From: Flavobacterium paronense
Lineage (GTDB): Bacteria > Bacteroidota > Bacteroidia > Flavobacteriales > Flavobacteriaceae
Assembly (NCBI RefSeq): GCF_030409795.1
Contig: NZ_JAUFQN010000019.1
Location: 496,001 to 560,000, forward strand
DNA: 64,000 bases
Direction of reading: 5' to 3'
This document shows positions 51,876 to 62,712 of the stretch, in pieces; the stretch's first letter is position 1, and each line of letters starts with the position of its first letter. The translations under genes and the position numbers were made by a program. The notes under the pieces are model-generated. The model ran no database searches. It saw only the letters and a program-made list of their open reading frames with translations, and was not told the DNA's origin.

Positions 51876-54800
51876 TTAGTGTATTACTTTTTTGCTGACC
51901 ACCATATCGTTATCTAAAGTAATTTTAACAATATAAACACCGTTAGGATAATTGAACGCATCAGAAAATTGTTTTTTGATTTCTTTTAACGAAAAGCTAT
52001 TGATATGTTTCCCGCTAACATCATAAAGATCAATTTCTTTTATAAACTCATTTGACTCTACCAGAATAGTATTATTAGAAATCGTAGCATATGTTTTAAT
52101 TTCATCAGGGTTGTTTGTTCCTAATGCATTGTTGATATAAACTACTTTAAATCTATTATTTATTACTCCGGGTTCAGAAGTGAATTGATAAGGATTTGTT
52201 TTTAAGTCATGCGTTATATTTAGCAAATTATCTTTCACATAAATATCCTGAGAAGTAAATAATCCATCAACTCCGGCAATAGCTATTGAGTAATTTCCTT
52301 GTGTTGGGATGTTTACTCCAATTGACACTTCATCATTTGAGTCAAAAGGTAAACTTCTTCCTTGAATAGAATATTTAGTGTCTTCCATTATAGAATAAAT
52401 TAAAGGGCCACTTGTAATTTCTGTTGCGCAATCATAGAAACTATCCCTACCCATTGTAGCATTTTCGATATAACCAAATAATGTTCTGTGAGATTGATTG
52501 TTAGCATTAACGATGTCTAACCAAATTCTATTTCGTTCTATAGCATTTACGTCAATTGCAGCATTGGTAGTTAAATTTGGTGTTTTATAAAAAACATTAT
52601 TACTAAAGGTTGCGCTTCGTAAACTATTGTTGAAAGTCACATTTTCTAGGCCTATTGACTGTGGACCATCAATCATTTGTACAAAAAATCCTTGACCAGC
52701 ACCTATGAATAAATCAGCTGGAGCTGCCGGACAACAACTCATTCCTGAATAATTATATTCTAAATAATCTCCAGCGGAATAATTATAAACATAAGTACCA
52801 TAAAAAGGGCTACCTATATTTGCTGGTAATAGTCCATGAGTCCATAATCTAATGTTTCCTTCAATTTTTGTTTTATTGTCATATAAAAACCGTCCACCAC
52901 TCATTGCAGATGGATATGGATTTCCTAATAAATTCCAATTATCACTGATGTTTGTTATTGCTACTCCATTAGTACCATAATGAATTACAGGGTTTTCATC
53001 TGATCCTCTTTCTATGGGGAACGTTATGGTTCCGTTATTTGGCACACCAGTAAAACTTCCGTAAAGAGTATTGAATGTTGTATTGTTAAAAGGCGAACCG
53101 CTAGGAGCTCTTGCAATATATCCTTTTCCGGGAATCATAGTGTTTCCGGCAGCCCATTGCCAATTTCCTTGAGTGCCGTTTGAATTTGCTACAGTTGTGT
53201 TCCATTTGTATATTAATCCAAAAGTATAGGGCAATACGATGTTACTCACATTAAAATTGGCAACAGGTGATGACCAATAGCTATAATCTAGGGTTCTAAC
53301 ACTTGGCGACTCTCTTTTGTAAGTTATATTTCCAGAATTTAAAACATCGTTTATTTGAATCAAACTTGCGCTATTATTGATTGTAAAAATACCTCCGGTT
53401 TGTACTGTAACAACATCTGTAATAGTTAAATTTTGATTTGAATTAATAGTTAATTGAGCACTAGGATAAACTAGTAAATTGTATCCAACCCCATCAGGAG
53501 CTGCTGAAATTATCGGATCATTTGCAACATCAGGTATTACTACACAGTTGGCACTTGTTGGCACACCGCTTGGTGTCCAGTTATCAGCGACATTCCAATT
53601 ACTATTTGTAGAACCATCCCATATTTTAGTTCCACTAACTGTCACAAGAACATTATCGGTATATTTTAAATTGGTCCCGCTGCAAAGAGCATAAGTAACT
53701 TCTGCTGTATACATAGTTGTAACAGAAGGACATACATTTACAACATCGGTTGTTCCTACCACAGCACCTGAAGTGCCGCTTCCTTCATACCATTTTATAG
53801 AGGTTAAAGATGGACCTGACGGGGTAAATCTCCAGGCTTCATTTGTAGTTGCCCAATTGGTATCTAATCCATTTCTACCAGATGCAACAACAGCTGCTGT
53901 TCCTGTTGAATTTTGAACACCTACAATAGCGTTACCATTATTCCAAGTTCCACAAATGTTTTTTTCTTTTATGTAAACATCTATAACATTAGTATTTTCA
54001 TATAATACAATCATACCAGTATATAAACTAGAATTACAAGTTGAGGAAAACATTGGGATATTGTCCCAAGATGCTACTAATGCTCTACATCCTGTATTTA
54101 AAGTAATTAATTCCCATCCAACTTCTCCTCCTTTACCAGGGTCAATATCATGATAGACCCCAAAAATTGAGTTTTTAAAAAGGGAAGTACTTGGTAAGTT
54201 TGTATTGAATGACCATCCTGAATATCCACCAGCTATATTATTTGTAGTATCAAATGTTATTACTCCATTAGAACCGATTAAACATTTTGTGTAATTAGTG
54301 CCATAAAAACAGAAGTTAAAAGGTAAATTAATAGTTGGAGACCATTTGTCATCTACGTTAACACTTACTGGGTTTTGTAGGCAAGTATATTGATATGGAG
54401 GAGCATATGGAATTGAAGAAACGGTATAATCAGTTGCCTGATTTAATTGCAAATAGGTAGCTTCTAAATTTGTACAAGTTGACGCTGAACAAATTACTGA
54501 AGCAGGATCAGCACCACTTAGTCCTTGTCCTCCTGCAATAATAGATGGACATTCAAGTGTAGTTGTGCCTGTTCCGTTTCCAACAGCACAAGGTGAATAA
54601 TTTGTTGGGCCAAACCATGTACTATAATCAGTACCTCCACAATACGCACGTACCCAAAAATAATAGTCTTGGCCCGTTATTAAACCAGTAAGCGTTACTC
54701 CATTCACACCTGCGGATGTTGTACCAGTTGGAGTTGAACTCGCTGTTGGAGGTGTATTAGTGGTCGTTATATAATATTGATAACCGTTAGATGATGGTGG

Positions 54801-57800
54801 AGACGTATTTGCCCAATTTACCGTCGCGCTAGTTGCTGATATAATAGTGGCATATAAATCGGATGTAGGAGGACAACTTGGAGTGGTTGCACAAATACCA
54901 AATGTTCCATTATTGTCATTTCCATATTCCCATACTCTGATGAATATAGTTTGTCCAGGCGTTAAACCAACCATTGAGATATTAGACATTGACCCGTTAT
55001 TGCTATCATCATCATCACACTCTAGCAAAGTCAATGAACCGCAAGTTCCAGAATAAAATGCCATGCCACTATCAGTCATAACTCCAGATTGAGTATCTAC
55101 TGTAAGAACTCCTGATGCAGGTACTACTGCTGAGAACCATACATCACCACCAGAATAATTTGCACATCCAGGGGCTGTAACACCACCTGAAGCAGCAGCG
55201 CCAGAATTAGTGTAAGTAGAATAACTACAAGTTGTATTGACTGTTAAGGCAATTGCACTACATGGGTCATCATTTGCAAGAGGTGGTGTTGGACAATTAA
55301 TAGTAAAATTTATATTACCTCCAGACGTAGATTCAGGATCTAATAAAATATAATATTGTACACCAGCTGTTAATGTAAAACTTGGGCTAGTTACAGCACC
55401 TGACATTGCATTTATACATGTCCATCCCGAACTACTACATCCTGCTGAAACAGGTTTGAATTGATAGTCAATATAAGTAAATGAACTCGATTGAGTTATG
55501 GTAAAATTCCCAGTAGAAGCAGGTGTAAAAGTATAAATTTTTTCTACTCCAGGGGTTATCCATCCACATGAAGAAGGGCTGTAGCCTCCACTACCAGATG
55601 CTATCGTAACACTATTGCTTGATCCACAAGCTGCAATATTTGAAATTGATGTACAAGGGTTAAAAGGAACAACACAAGTTCTGGAAATAGTAAATGAGCC
55701 AGTGTCAGTGCTTGTTCCTGCTGAATACCAGTTGGCAATGTAAACATAATAGTTAACCCCAACAGCTGTTGTAAATGTGTAAGATTCTGTTCCGCTTGAA
55801 AGAACTGAATCTTCACAAGCAATATTTGTTAAACCTGCACAACTTCCACTTGAAATTGATAGTTCAATGTCATTATTAGTAGTGGTCACTGAAATAGTAC
55901 TTGAATTGCCATCACCTGTAAAAGTGTACCAAACACCATAATTACTCATGATACAGCCAGTACCTTGCGCGTAATTCGCTGCTAGAACCGTTGTTCCTGT
56001 CAAATTTGAAGTTCCACATGGCAATAAAGTTGCATTTGCACATTGGTTATTTGAAGGAGGTACAGGTGTAGTTACACAAGCTGTAAAAGTACCAGTATTT
56101 GTTGAATTTCCGTTACTATAAATTCTTAGATAATAAGTTGCGCCAATGGTTAAACCAGTTAGCGTTGTGGTTTCAGCATTTGCTCCACCAGTTGCATTAA
56201 CACATACCCTTGAACTCAATCCAGTACAGATACCATTAAATACTTCAAAAACAACATTGTTAAGTGTTATAGGTGTAACAGTTACTACATGACTAGTTCC
56301 AGTCGCAACAAATCGGAACCAGACATCATCATCTGCAGTACCAGTACAGCCTGCTTGTGATTGTGTTGCGCCAGTCGTTGTTCCGGTTGTACTAATTACA
56401 CAGGTAGAATTTGGATTTACAGTTAATAATACTGCACCCGAACAATTGTCATTTGTTAATGTTGTGGTTACTGTGCCATTTTGATAAGCACTATTACAAC
56501 TACCATTGCTAGCTCTCACTCTATAATAATATACAGTTCCGCCAGTTAGTCCAGTTAGAGAATAAGATGTAAGAGTCCCGGTTGAAAAAGGAGATCCTGC
56601 AATTGGTGTTGAATACCCAGAATCACTATAAACTTCTAAAGTATAATTTATAGTCGCTGCACTTCCTCCAGCTGGTGAAGCTCCCCAAGTTATTGTACAG
56701 CCTGTTCCTGTTATTGCTGAGTTTACAGGAGCACTTGATATAGCCGCAACGCATGTAATAGCATTATTAGTTAATGGTGATAATGTGAAATAATATGGTG
56801 CTCCAGAACATGCATTGTTATAAGAGAAAATATAGTAATAATATTTAGTGTTACTGGTTAATCCTGTGTCGGAGAACGATATGGCAAGACTAGTTACAAC
56901 ACTGCCTTGTAATACTAGTGTTCCAACTCCAAGAGCAGTTGAATTAACTGCATACGTTGTTCCATTTACAAGTGATGGTGGGGTTGCGCTCGTGCTTCTA
57001 ACTATTAAATAACCACTTGGTGAAGGACTAGCAGCTGTAAAAGAACCAGCTATTGAAGTAGCTGTTATAGCAGATAAAACCAAAGATGTTGGCTGAGCAG
57101 AAGGAGTTGCACATGCCGTTAGCACAGAACCTGTTAAATAACCACTATCACAACTTGTATTATTTGCTTTAATTCTATAATAATAGGTTGTAGATGCATT
57201 TAATCCAGTTACAGGATAAGTTATAGCAGTGCCAACAGCAAAAGGAGAACCCGCTACAGGAGTAGTATAACCAACATCGGTATATACTTCAAGAATATAA
57301 CTAATAGTAGCAGCACTACCACCAGCGGCAGAAGCCGTCCAACTAACAGTAAAACCAGAGCCAGTAATAGCAGAATTTACAGGAGCAGTTGGTGCCAAAG
57401 GACACGTTATAGCGTTGTTGGTTAAAGGCGTAGTTGTTAAATAAAATGGCGTTCCAGTACAACTTGCGTTATAGGAGAAAACATGATAATAATATCGAGT
57501 GTTGGTAGTTAAACCAGAATCAGAAAAAGAGACTGCATTACTAGTGACTGCACTACCTTGAATAACTCTAGTTGTACCTGGTGCAAGCCCTGTAAACCCA
57601 ATTGCGTAAGTAGTTCCATTGGTAAGAGATGGAGGTGTTGCACTAGAACTTCTTACAATTAAATAGCCACTTGGAGCTGGGGAAGCTGCAATAAAGGCAC
57701 CATTTAATGATGTACTGGTAAGTGTATTGAATGTTAGTGAGGTTGGTTGAGCAGATGGAGTAGCACATGTTGTTGGAACAGAACCAGTTAAATAACCACT

Positions 57801-60239
57801 ATCACAACTTGTATTATTAGCTTTGATTCTGTAATAGTATGTAGTTGAAGCATTTAATCCAGTTACAGTATAAGTTAAACCAGTACCAACAGCAAATGGA
57901 GAACCTAATACAGGAGTTGTATAACCAGCATCGGAATATACTTCAAGGCTATAATTAAAAGTCGCAGCACTACCACCAGCGGCAGAAGCGGTCCAAGTTA
58001 CAGTAAATCCAGAGCCAGTTATAGCGGAATTTACAGGGAGAGTTGGTGCAACAGGACATGTTATTGCATTATTGGTTAAAGTCGTTGTTGTTAAATAAAA
58101 TGGCGTTCCGGTACAATTGGCGTTATAAGAGAAAACATGATAATAATATCGAGTATTACTTGTTAATCCAGAGTCTGAAAAAGAAACGGCATTACTGGTG
58201 ATGACACTACCTTGAATTACTAATGTTCCCACACCAAAAGCACTGGACCCAACAGCATATGTCGTCCCATTAATGGGAGCTGGAGGCGTTATACTAGTAC
58301 TTCTGACAATTAAATAGCCACTTGGTGCAGGTGATGCTGCAGTAAAAGCTCCGTTTAAAGAAGTGCTGGTAAGCGTATTAAAGGTAAGAGCAGTTGGCTG
58401 TACAGATGGCGTTGCACATCCTGTTAGTACAGATCCAGTTAAATAGCTACTATCACAACTGGTATTGTTAGCTTTAATTCTGTAATAGTAAGTAGTCCCA
58501 GCATTTAATCCCGTTACAGTATAAGTTAAGCCAGTTCCAACAGCAAATGGAGAACCTGCCACAGGAGTTGTATAACCAGCATCGGAATACACTTCAAGAA
58601 TGTAACTAATAGTTGCAGCGCTACCACCAGCGGCAGAAGCAGTCCAAGTTACAGTAAATCCGGAACTAGTTATCGCAGAATTTACAGGAGCAGTTGGAGC
58701 AACAGGACAAGTTATAGCATTGTTGGTTAAAGGTGTTGTAGTTAAATAAAACGGAGTTCCGGTACAACTTGCGTTATAAGAGAAAACATGATAATAATAA
58801 CGAGTATTGCTAGTTAAACCAGAGTCAGAAAAAGCGACTGCATTACTAGTGACAGCGCTACCTTGAATAACTCTGGTAGTTCCCGGAGCAAGTCCTGTAA
58901 ACCCCACAGCGTAAGTAGTTCCATTGGTAAGTGTTGGAGGTGTTGCACTAGTACTTCTCACAACTAAATAGCCACTTGGCGCAGGTGATGCTGCAGTAAA
59001 AGTGCCATTTAAAGAAGTGCTTGTAAGCGTATTAAAGGTAAGCGCGGTTGGTTGAGCAGCTGGTGTCGCACATCCTGTTTGTACAGAACCTGTTAGATAA
59101 CCACTGTCACAACTAGTATTGTTAGCTTTGATTCTGTAATAATATGTAGTGCCCGCATTTAATCCCGTTACACCATAAGTCAAGGGAGTACCCACAGCAA
59201 ACGGAGAACCAGCTACAGGAGTTGTATAACCTGAGTCGTTATATACTTCAAGAATATAACTAATAGTTGCTGCGCTACCACCAGCGACAGATGCTGTCCA
59301 GGTTACGGTAAAACCAGAGCCAGTTATAGCCGAATTTACTGGAGCAGTTGGTGCAGCAGGACATGTTATTGCATTGTTGGTTAAAGGTGTTGTTGTTAAA
59401 TAAAATGGAGTTCCAGTACAATTGGCGTTGTAAGAGAAGACATGATAATAATATCGAGTATTACTAGTTAAACCTGAATCAGAAAAAGAGACTGCATTAC
59501 TAGTGACAGCGCTACCTTGAATAACTCTGGTAGTTCCCGGAGCAAGTCCTGTAAACCCCACAGCGTAAGTAGTTCCATTGGTAAGTGTTGGAGGTGTTGC
59601 ACTAGTACTTCTCACAACTAAATAGCCACTTGGCGCAGGTGATGCTGCAGTAAAAGTGCCATTTAAAGAAGTGCTTGTAAGCGTATTAAAGGTGAGTGAG
59701 GTTGGTTGAGCAGATGGAGTTGCACAAGGAGGAGGAGGAGAGTAGACGCAAATCGAACCAAACATGTCGTTGCTACTATTAAAGCGTTGAATTCTAATTA
59801 AATATCTAACGCCAATAGTTGTGGCATATGTAATAGTTTCTGCTATACCTGCACCATTAGCATCAGCACAAGCAAGTGATGTCATTCCAGTTGAACATGA
59901 TCCAGTAAATAAATGCAGTACTGCATCTCTTGTGGTAGGAGTGTATGTTATTGTTGTCGAAGTCGCGATAGCATCAAACCAACCCCAAGCATCATCATCA
60001 TCAGATGCATTACATCCAGTGGCGCCATTCCAATAATCGGTAGCAAAAGTTGAATCAAATGTCACAGAAGAACAACTTGTACCAACAGTTAATTGGCCAG
60101 CAGCTCCAGTACCACATCCGCTTAATTGAGCATGAGCATTATTAAATAAAAATAAAAATAAAAATAGGAGTAGTCTAATATCTATTTTACCTAAAACAGA
60201 CGATATAGATTTTTTGTTTTTTGAGTAGTTTCTTTTCAT
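51876..60239 (-). CDS. Giant T9SS-exported adhesin-like protein
   Basis: 2787 residues. A signal peptide of about 38 residues (LLLFLFLFLFNNAHAQ) precedes a short PPC-like domain and then four complete and one partial repeat of about 218 residues. Each repeat has a beta-sandwich (LTFNTLTSTSLNGTFTAASP) and an Fn3-type half (SGFTVTWTASAAGGSAATIS, then YYYRIKANNTSCDSGYLTG). PPC-like domains follow (DDVWFRFVATG, NDPCSAIALTVN), then Fn3 and MAM-like segments and a T9SS type A sorting domain (DLYDVSGKHINSFSL, YPNGVYIVKI). It is probably a surface adhesin or released matrix protein. It stands alone between obgE and the 60626 gene. Confidence 0.85.
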   Translation of the reverse strand: MKRNYSKNKKSISSVLGKIDIRLLLFLFLFLFNNAHAQLSGCGTGAAGQLTVGTSCSSVTFDSTFATDYWNGATGCNASDDDDAWGWFDAIATSTTITYTPTTRDAVLHLFTGSCSTGMTSLACADANGAGIAETITYATTIGVRYLIRIQRFNSSNDMFGSICVYSPPPPCATPSAQPTSLTFNTLTSTSLNGTFTAASPAPSGYLVVRSTSATPPTLTNGTTYAVGFTGLAPGTTRVIQGSAVTSNAVSFSDSGLTSNTRYYYHVFSYNANCTGTPFYLTTTPLTNNAITCPAAPTAPVNSAITGSGFTVTWTASVAGGSAATISYILEVYNDSGYTTPVAGSPFAVGTPLTYGVTGLNAGTTYYYRIKANNTSCDSGYLTGSVQTGCATPAAQPTALTFNTLTSTSLNGTFTAASPAPSGYLVVRSTSATPPTLTNGTTYAVGFTGLAPGTTRVIQGSAVTSNAVAFSDSGLTSNTRYYYHVFSYNASCTGTPFYLTTTPLTNNAITCPVAPTAPVNSAITSSGFTVTWTASAAGGSAATISYILEVYSDAGYTTPVAGSPFAVGTGLTYTVTGLNAGTTYYYRIKANNTSCDSSYLTGSVLTGCATPSVQPTALTFNTLTSTSLNGAFTAASPAPSGYLIVRSTSITPPAPINGTTYAVGSSAFGVGTLVIQGSVITSNAVSFSDSGLTSNTRYYYHVFSYNANCTGTPFYLTTTTLTNNAITCPVAPTLPVNSAITGSGFTVTWTASAAGGSAATFNYSLEVYSDAGYTTPVLGSPFAVGTGLTYTVTGLNASTTYYYRIKANNTSCDSGYLTGSVPTTCATPSAQPTSLTFNTLTSTSLNGAFIAASPAPSGYLIVRSSSATPPSLTNGTTYAIGFTGLAPGTTRVIQGSAVTSNAVSFSDSGLTTNTRYYYHVFSYNASCTGTPFYLTTTPLTNNAITCPLAPTAPVNSAITGSGFTVSWTASAAGGSAATISYILEVYTDVGYTTPVAGSPFAVGTAITYPVTGLNASTTYYYRIKANNTSCDSGYLTGSVLTACATPSAQPTSLVLSAITATSIAGSFTAASPSPSGYLIVRSTSATPPSLVNGTTYAVNSTALGVGTLVLQGSVVTSLAISFSDTGLTSNTKYYYYIFSYNNACSGAPYYFTLSPLTNNAITCVAAISSAPVNSAITGTGCTITWGASPAGGSAATINYTLEVYSDSGYSTPIAGSPFSTGTLTSYSLTGLTGGTVYYYRVRASNGSCNSAYQNGTVTTTLTNDNCSGAVLLTVNPNSTCVISTTGTTTGATQSQAGCTGTADDDVWFRFVATGTSHVVTVTPITLNNVVFEVFNGICTGLSSRVCVNATGGANAETTTLTGLTIGATYYLRIYSNGNSTNTGTFTACVTTPVPPSNNQCANATLLPCGTSNLTGTTVLAANYAQGTGCIMSNYGVWYTFTGDGNSSTISVTTTNNDIELSISSGSCAGLTNIACEDSVLSSGTESYTFTTAVGVNYYVYIANWYSAGTSTDTGSFTISRTCVVPFNPCTSISNIAACGSSNSVTIASGSGGYSPSSCGWITPGVEKIYTFTPASTGNFTITQSSSFTYIDYQFKPVSAGCSSSGWTCINAMSGAVTSPSFTLTAGVQYYILLDPESTSGGNINFTINCPTPPLANDDPCSAIALTVNTTCSYSTYTNSGAAASGGVTAPGCANYSGGDVWFSAVVPASGVLTVDTQSGVMTDSGMAFYSGTCGSLTLLECDDDDSNNGSMSNISMVGLTPGQTIFIRVWEYGNDNNGTFGICATTPSCPPTSDLYATIISATSATVNWANTSPPSSNGYQYYITTTNTPPTASSTPTGTTSAGVNGVTLTGLITGQDYYFWVRAYCGGTDYSTWFGPTNYSPCAVGNGTGTTTLECPSIIAGGQGLSGADPASVICSASTCTNLEATYLQLNQATDYTVSSIPYAPPYQYTCLQNPVSVNVDDKWSPTINLPFNFCFYGTNYTKCLIGSNGVITFDTTNNIAGGYSGWSFNTNLPSTSLFKNSIFGVYHDIDPGKGGEVGWELITLNTGCRALVASWDNIPMFSSTCNSSLYTGMIVLYENTNVIDVYIKEKNICGTWNNGNAIVGVQNSTGTAAVVASGRNGLDTNWATTNEAWRFTPSGPSLTSIKWYEGSGTSGAVVGTTDVVNVCPSVTTMYTAEVTYALCSGTNLKYTDNVLVTVSGTKIWDGSTNSNWNVADNWTPSGVPTSANCVVIPDVANDPIISAAPDGVGYNLLVYPSAQLTINSNQNLTITDVVTVQTGGIFTINNSASLIQINDVLNSGNITYKRESPSVRTLDYSYWSSPVANFNVSNIVLPYTFGLIYKWNTTVANSNGTQGNWQWAAGNTMIPGKGYIARAPSGSPFNNTTFNTLYGSFTGVPNNGTITFPIERGSDENPVIHYGTNGVAITNISDNWNLLGNPYPSAMSGGRFLYDNKTKIEGNIRLWTHGLLPANIGSPFYGTYVYNYSAGDYLEYNYSGMSCCPAAPADLFIGAGQGFFVQMIDGPQSIGLENVTFNNSLRSATFSNNVFYKTPNLTTNAAIDVNAIERNRIWLDIVNANNQSHRTLFGYIENATMGRDSFYDCATEITSGPLIYSIMEDTKYSIQGRSLPFDSNDEVSIGVNIPTQGNYSIAIAGVDGLFTSQDIYVKDNLLNITHDLKTNPYQFTSEPGVINNRFKVVYINNALGTNNPDEIKTYATISNNTILVESNEFIKEIDLYDVSGKHINSFSLKEIKKQFSDAFNYPNGVYIVKITLDNDMVVSKKVIH
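57109..59721 (-). repeat. Four tandem coding repeats of 651-654 bp
   Basis: Copies start at 57109, 57763, 58414 and 59068, and a partial fifth at 59722; periods are 654, 651, 654 and 654 bp. A 203-bp block is identical between 58837-59039 and 59491-59693, which indicates recent homogenisation. Confidence 0.85.
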
Positions 60240-60625
60240 ATCATTTATCTTTTAAATAATACTAAATTTATTCGTTAGTATTGCTTTATTGTCATTAGCT
60301 ACAAATCATTAAGATAGACTTAATTGTTTCAATAATGATTTTCTTCCTACAAAATTAATCTATAATACACTCTACCCAAATTAAATAGATATTAAGCGAG
60401 AATAACCGTTGAATTGCAACTTTTAAGATATGTATTAGGGGGTATTTATAAAAAAATCAAGCTTTTAGAGTTTTTTCAGTTTTAGCTCAAAGTAAATAAG
60501 TTATTTTATGGTTGAAAATCAGTTGGTTATAAAATATTGATATAACGTTAGCTTATATAGTCTCATGTATTTACTCAACGAATAAAATCTTATATTTGGA
60601 TTCTAAAAGATTGTTTATTTTTAGT
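60240..60625. other. 386-bp intergenic region between divergent genes
   Basis: AT-rich space between the adhesin start and the 60626 TPR gene. It holds a -7 box for the plus-strand gene at 60591-60598; the minus-strand promoter is not clear. No gene is seen in it. Confidence 0.6.
60591..60598 (+). promoter_or_regulatory. -7 box TATATTTG of the 60626 gene
   Basis: A perfect TAnnTTTG match. Transcription would start near 60605, downstream of the TTG at 60596, so the ATG at 60626 is the likely start. Confidence 0.6.
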
Positions 60626-61324
60626 ATGAATTTATTTTTGCCATGTATATTGTTATTTGCAACAACTCTCTTCTCTCAAACTAATTTTGAGAAGGCAGAA
60701 AAACTATTTAATCAGGGAAAATATGCATTAGCCAAACCACTTTTTGAAAGTGTACTTGTTGACAATCAAAACCATCTTAAAACTTTAGAGTATTTAGGCG
60801 ATATAGAAGGCATTGATAAATCTTGGGATAAAGGAATGTTTTATTATGGAAAATTAAAAACGCTTAATCCTAAAAATGCTACTTATTTTTATAAATATGG
60901 CGGTTGTCTTGGAATGAAAGCCAAAGAGAGTAACAAATTTACAGCCCTTGGAATGATTGGCGATATAAAAAAATCTTTTGAGAAAGCTATACAATTAAAT
61001 CCAAATCATATAGAAGCACGCTGGGCATTAATAGAGTTATACCTTCAATTGCCGGGAATTGTAGGTGGAAGTGAGCGTAAAGCGGAAAAATATGCCAATG
61101 AATTACTAAAAATTTCTCCTGTTGATGGTTATCTTGCTAAAGGCAGCATTGCTGAATATTTTAAAAGATATAAAGATGCTGAGAAAAACTATAACAAAGC
61201 GATTGCCATTAGTGGTTCAAAAACGAGTTATCAAAAATTAGCTGATTTATACAAGAACAAAATGAACCTTCCCGAGAAAGCCAAAATAGTACTAGAAAAT
61301 TATCAAGAAAGAAATAAATCATAA
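60626..61324 (+). CDS. Secreted TPR-repeat protein
   Basis: 232 residues from the ATG at 60626. A TTG at 60596 is open too, but it lies within the -7 box. The start gives a signal peptide (MNLFLPCILLFATTLFSQ). TPR-like units are NFEKAEKLFNQGKYALAKPL, GMFYYGKLKTLNPKNATYFY, SFEKAIQLNPNHIEARWALI and AEKNYNKAIAISGSKTSYQK. It is probably a periplasmic adaptor. Its TAA overlaps the ATG of the next gene by one base (TAATG), so it is translated together with the Mur ligase. Confidence 0.78.
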   Translation: MNLFLPCILLFATTLFSQTNFEKAEKLFNQGKYALAKPLFESVLVDNQNHLKTLEYLGDIEGIDKSWDKGMFYYGKLKTLNPKNATYFYKYGGCLGMKAKESNKFTALGMIGDIKKSFEKAIQLNPNHIEARWALIELYLQLPGIVGGSERKAEKYANELLKISPVDGYLAKGSIAEYFKRYKDAEKNYNKAIAISGSKTSYQKLADLYKNKMNLPEKAKIVLENYQERNKS

Positions 61325-62679
61325 TGAGAACTCATTTCATAGCCATTGGCGGAGCAGCCATGCACAATCTTGCTTTAGCATTATACAACAAAGGATATCA
61401 AGTAACAGGAAGCGATGACGCTATATTTGAACCATCCAAATCACGATTAGAAAAAAAAGGATTATTGCCAAAAGAAATGGGTTGGTTTCCTGAAAAAATC
61501 ACTTCCGATATCGAAGCCATAATTTTGGGAATGCATGCCAAAGCAGATAATCCTGAATTGTTGAAAGCACAGGAATTAGGGTTGAAAATCTATTCTTACC
61601 CTGAGTTTTTATACGAACAATCTAAAAATAAAACCCGTGTTGTAATTGGTGGGTCACACGGAAAAACTACCATCACTTCTATGATTTTGCATGTGATGCA
61701 TTACCATACTATTGAAGTTGATTATATGGTTGGAGCACAATTAGAAGGTTTTGATACGATGGTTCATTTGACACACGAAAATGATTTTATCGTTTTGGAA
61801 GGTGACGAATATTTATCATCACCAATTGACAGAAGACCAAAGTTTCATTTGTACCAACCTAATATTGCTTTGCTATCCGGAATTGCTTGGGATCACATCA
61901 ATGTGTTTCCGACGTTTGAGAATTATGTAGAACAATTTGAAATTTTTGTCAATCAAATTACCAAAGGCGGAATTTTAGTCTATAACGAAGAAGACGAAAC
62001 CGTAAAAAAAGTAGCCGAAGAAACAACCAATACCATCAGAAGGTTGCCCTATACAACACCAAGTTATACAGTTGAAGATGGAATAACTTTATTGGACACA
62101 CCAGAAGGTCCAATGCCAATTGAAGTTTTTGGAGCACATAACCTGAACAACCTTGCTGGTGCTAAATGGATTTGTCAAAATATGGGCGTTGATGAAGCTG
62201 ATTTCTACGAAGCCATTGCCAGTTTCAAAGGTGCGTCCAAACGTTTGGAAAAAATAGCCGAAGGCAAGGGAAAAGTAGCTTATAAAGATTTTGCACATTC
62301 ACCAAGTAAAGTTTCGGCAACGACTAAAGCTGTAAAAGCACAATATCCTAACCGAAAATTAGTAGCTTGTTTGGAATTGCATACCTATAGCAGTTTGAAT
62401 CCTGAATTTTTGAAAGAATATGAAGGAGCGCTTGATGCCGCTGATGTAGCCGTAGTTTTTTATTCGCCTGATGCAGTTAAAATCAAGCAACTTCAAGAAA
62501 TAACCCATGACCAAATCGCACAATCATTTAAGCGTGATGATTTGATTATTTATACTGACCCTGCTGATTTTAAGGAGTTTCTTTTTACTTATGATTTGAA
62601 TAACTCGGCTTTACTCTTGATGAGTTCAGGAAATTATGGTGGATTGAATTTTGATGAGGTGAAGGGATTGATTAATTAA
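61324..62679 (+). CDS. mpl: Mur ligase, probably UDP-MurNAc:tripeptide ligase (Mpl)
   Basis: 451 residues, the length of Mpl. The N-terminal domain has FIAIGGAAMHNLALALYNKG and TGSDDAIFEPSK, the ATP site is GGSHGKTTITSMIL, and DFAHSPSKVSATTKAVKAQY is the C-terminal ligand site. Mpl reattaches recycled L-Ala-D-Glu-mDap tripeptide to UDP-MurNAc. MurC is the main alternative. The sequence ELHTYSSLN instead of the HxYSRT of MurC and the length favour Mpl. It begins in the stop codon of the TPR gene. Confidence 0.78.
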   Translation: MRTHFIAIGGAAMHNLALALYNKGYQVTGSDDAIFEPSKSRLEKKGLLPKEMGWFPEKITSDIEAIILGMHAKADNPELLKAQELGLKIYSYPEFLYEQSKNKTRVVIGGSHGKTTITSMILHVMHYHTIEVDYMVGAQLEGFDTMVHLTHENDFIVLEGDEYLSSPIDRRPKFHLYQPNIALLSGIAWDHINVFPTFENYVEQFEIFVNQITKGGILVYNEEDETVKKVAEETTNTIRRLPYTTPSYTVEDGITLLDTPEGPMPIEVFGAHNLNNLAGAKWICQNMGVDEADFYEAIASFKGASKRLEKIAEGKGKVAYKDFAHSPSKVSATTKAVKAQYPNRKLVACLELHTYSSLNPEFLKEYEGALDAADVAVVFYSPDAVKIKQLQEITHDQIAQSFKRDDLIIYTDPADFKEFLFTYDLNNSALLLMSSGNYGGLNFDEVKGLIN

Positions 62680-62712
62680 ATTAAAATTCTTACATTTATC
62701 ATTATTTATGTA

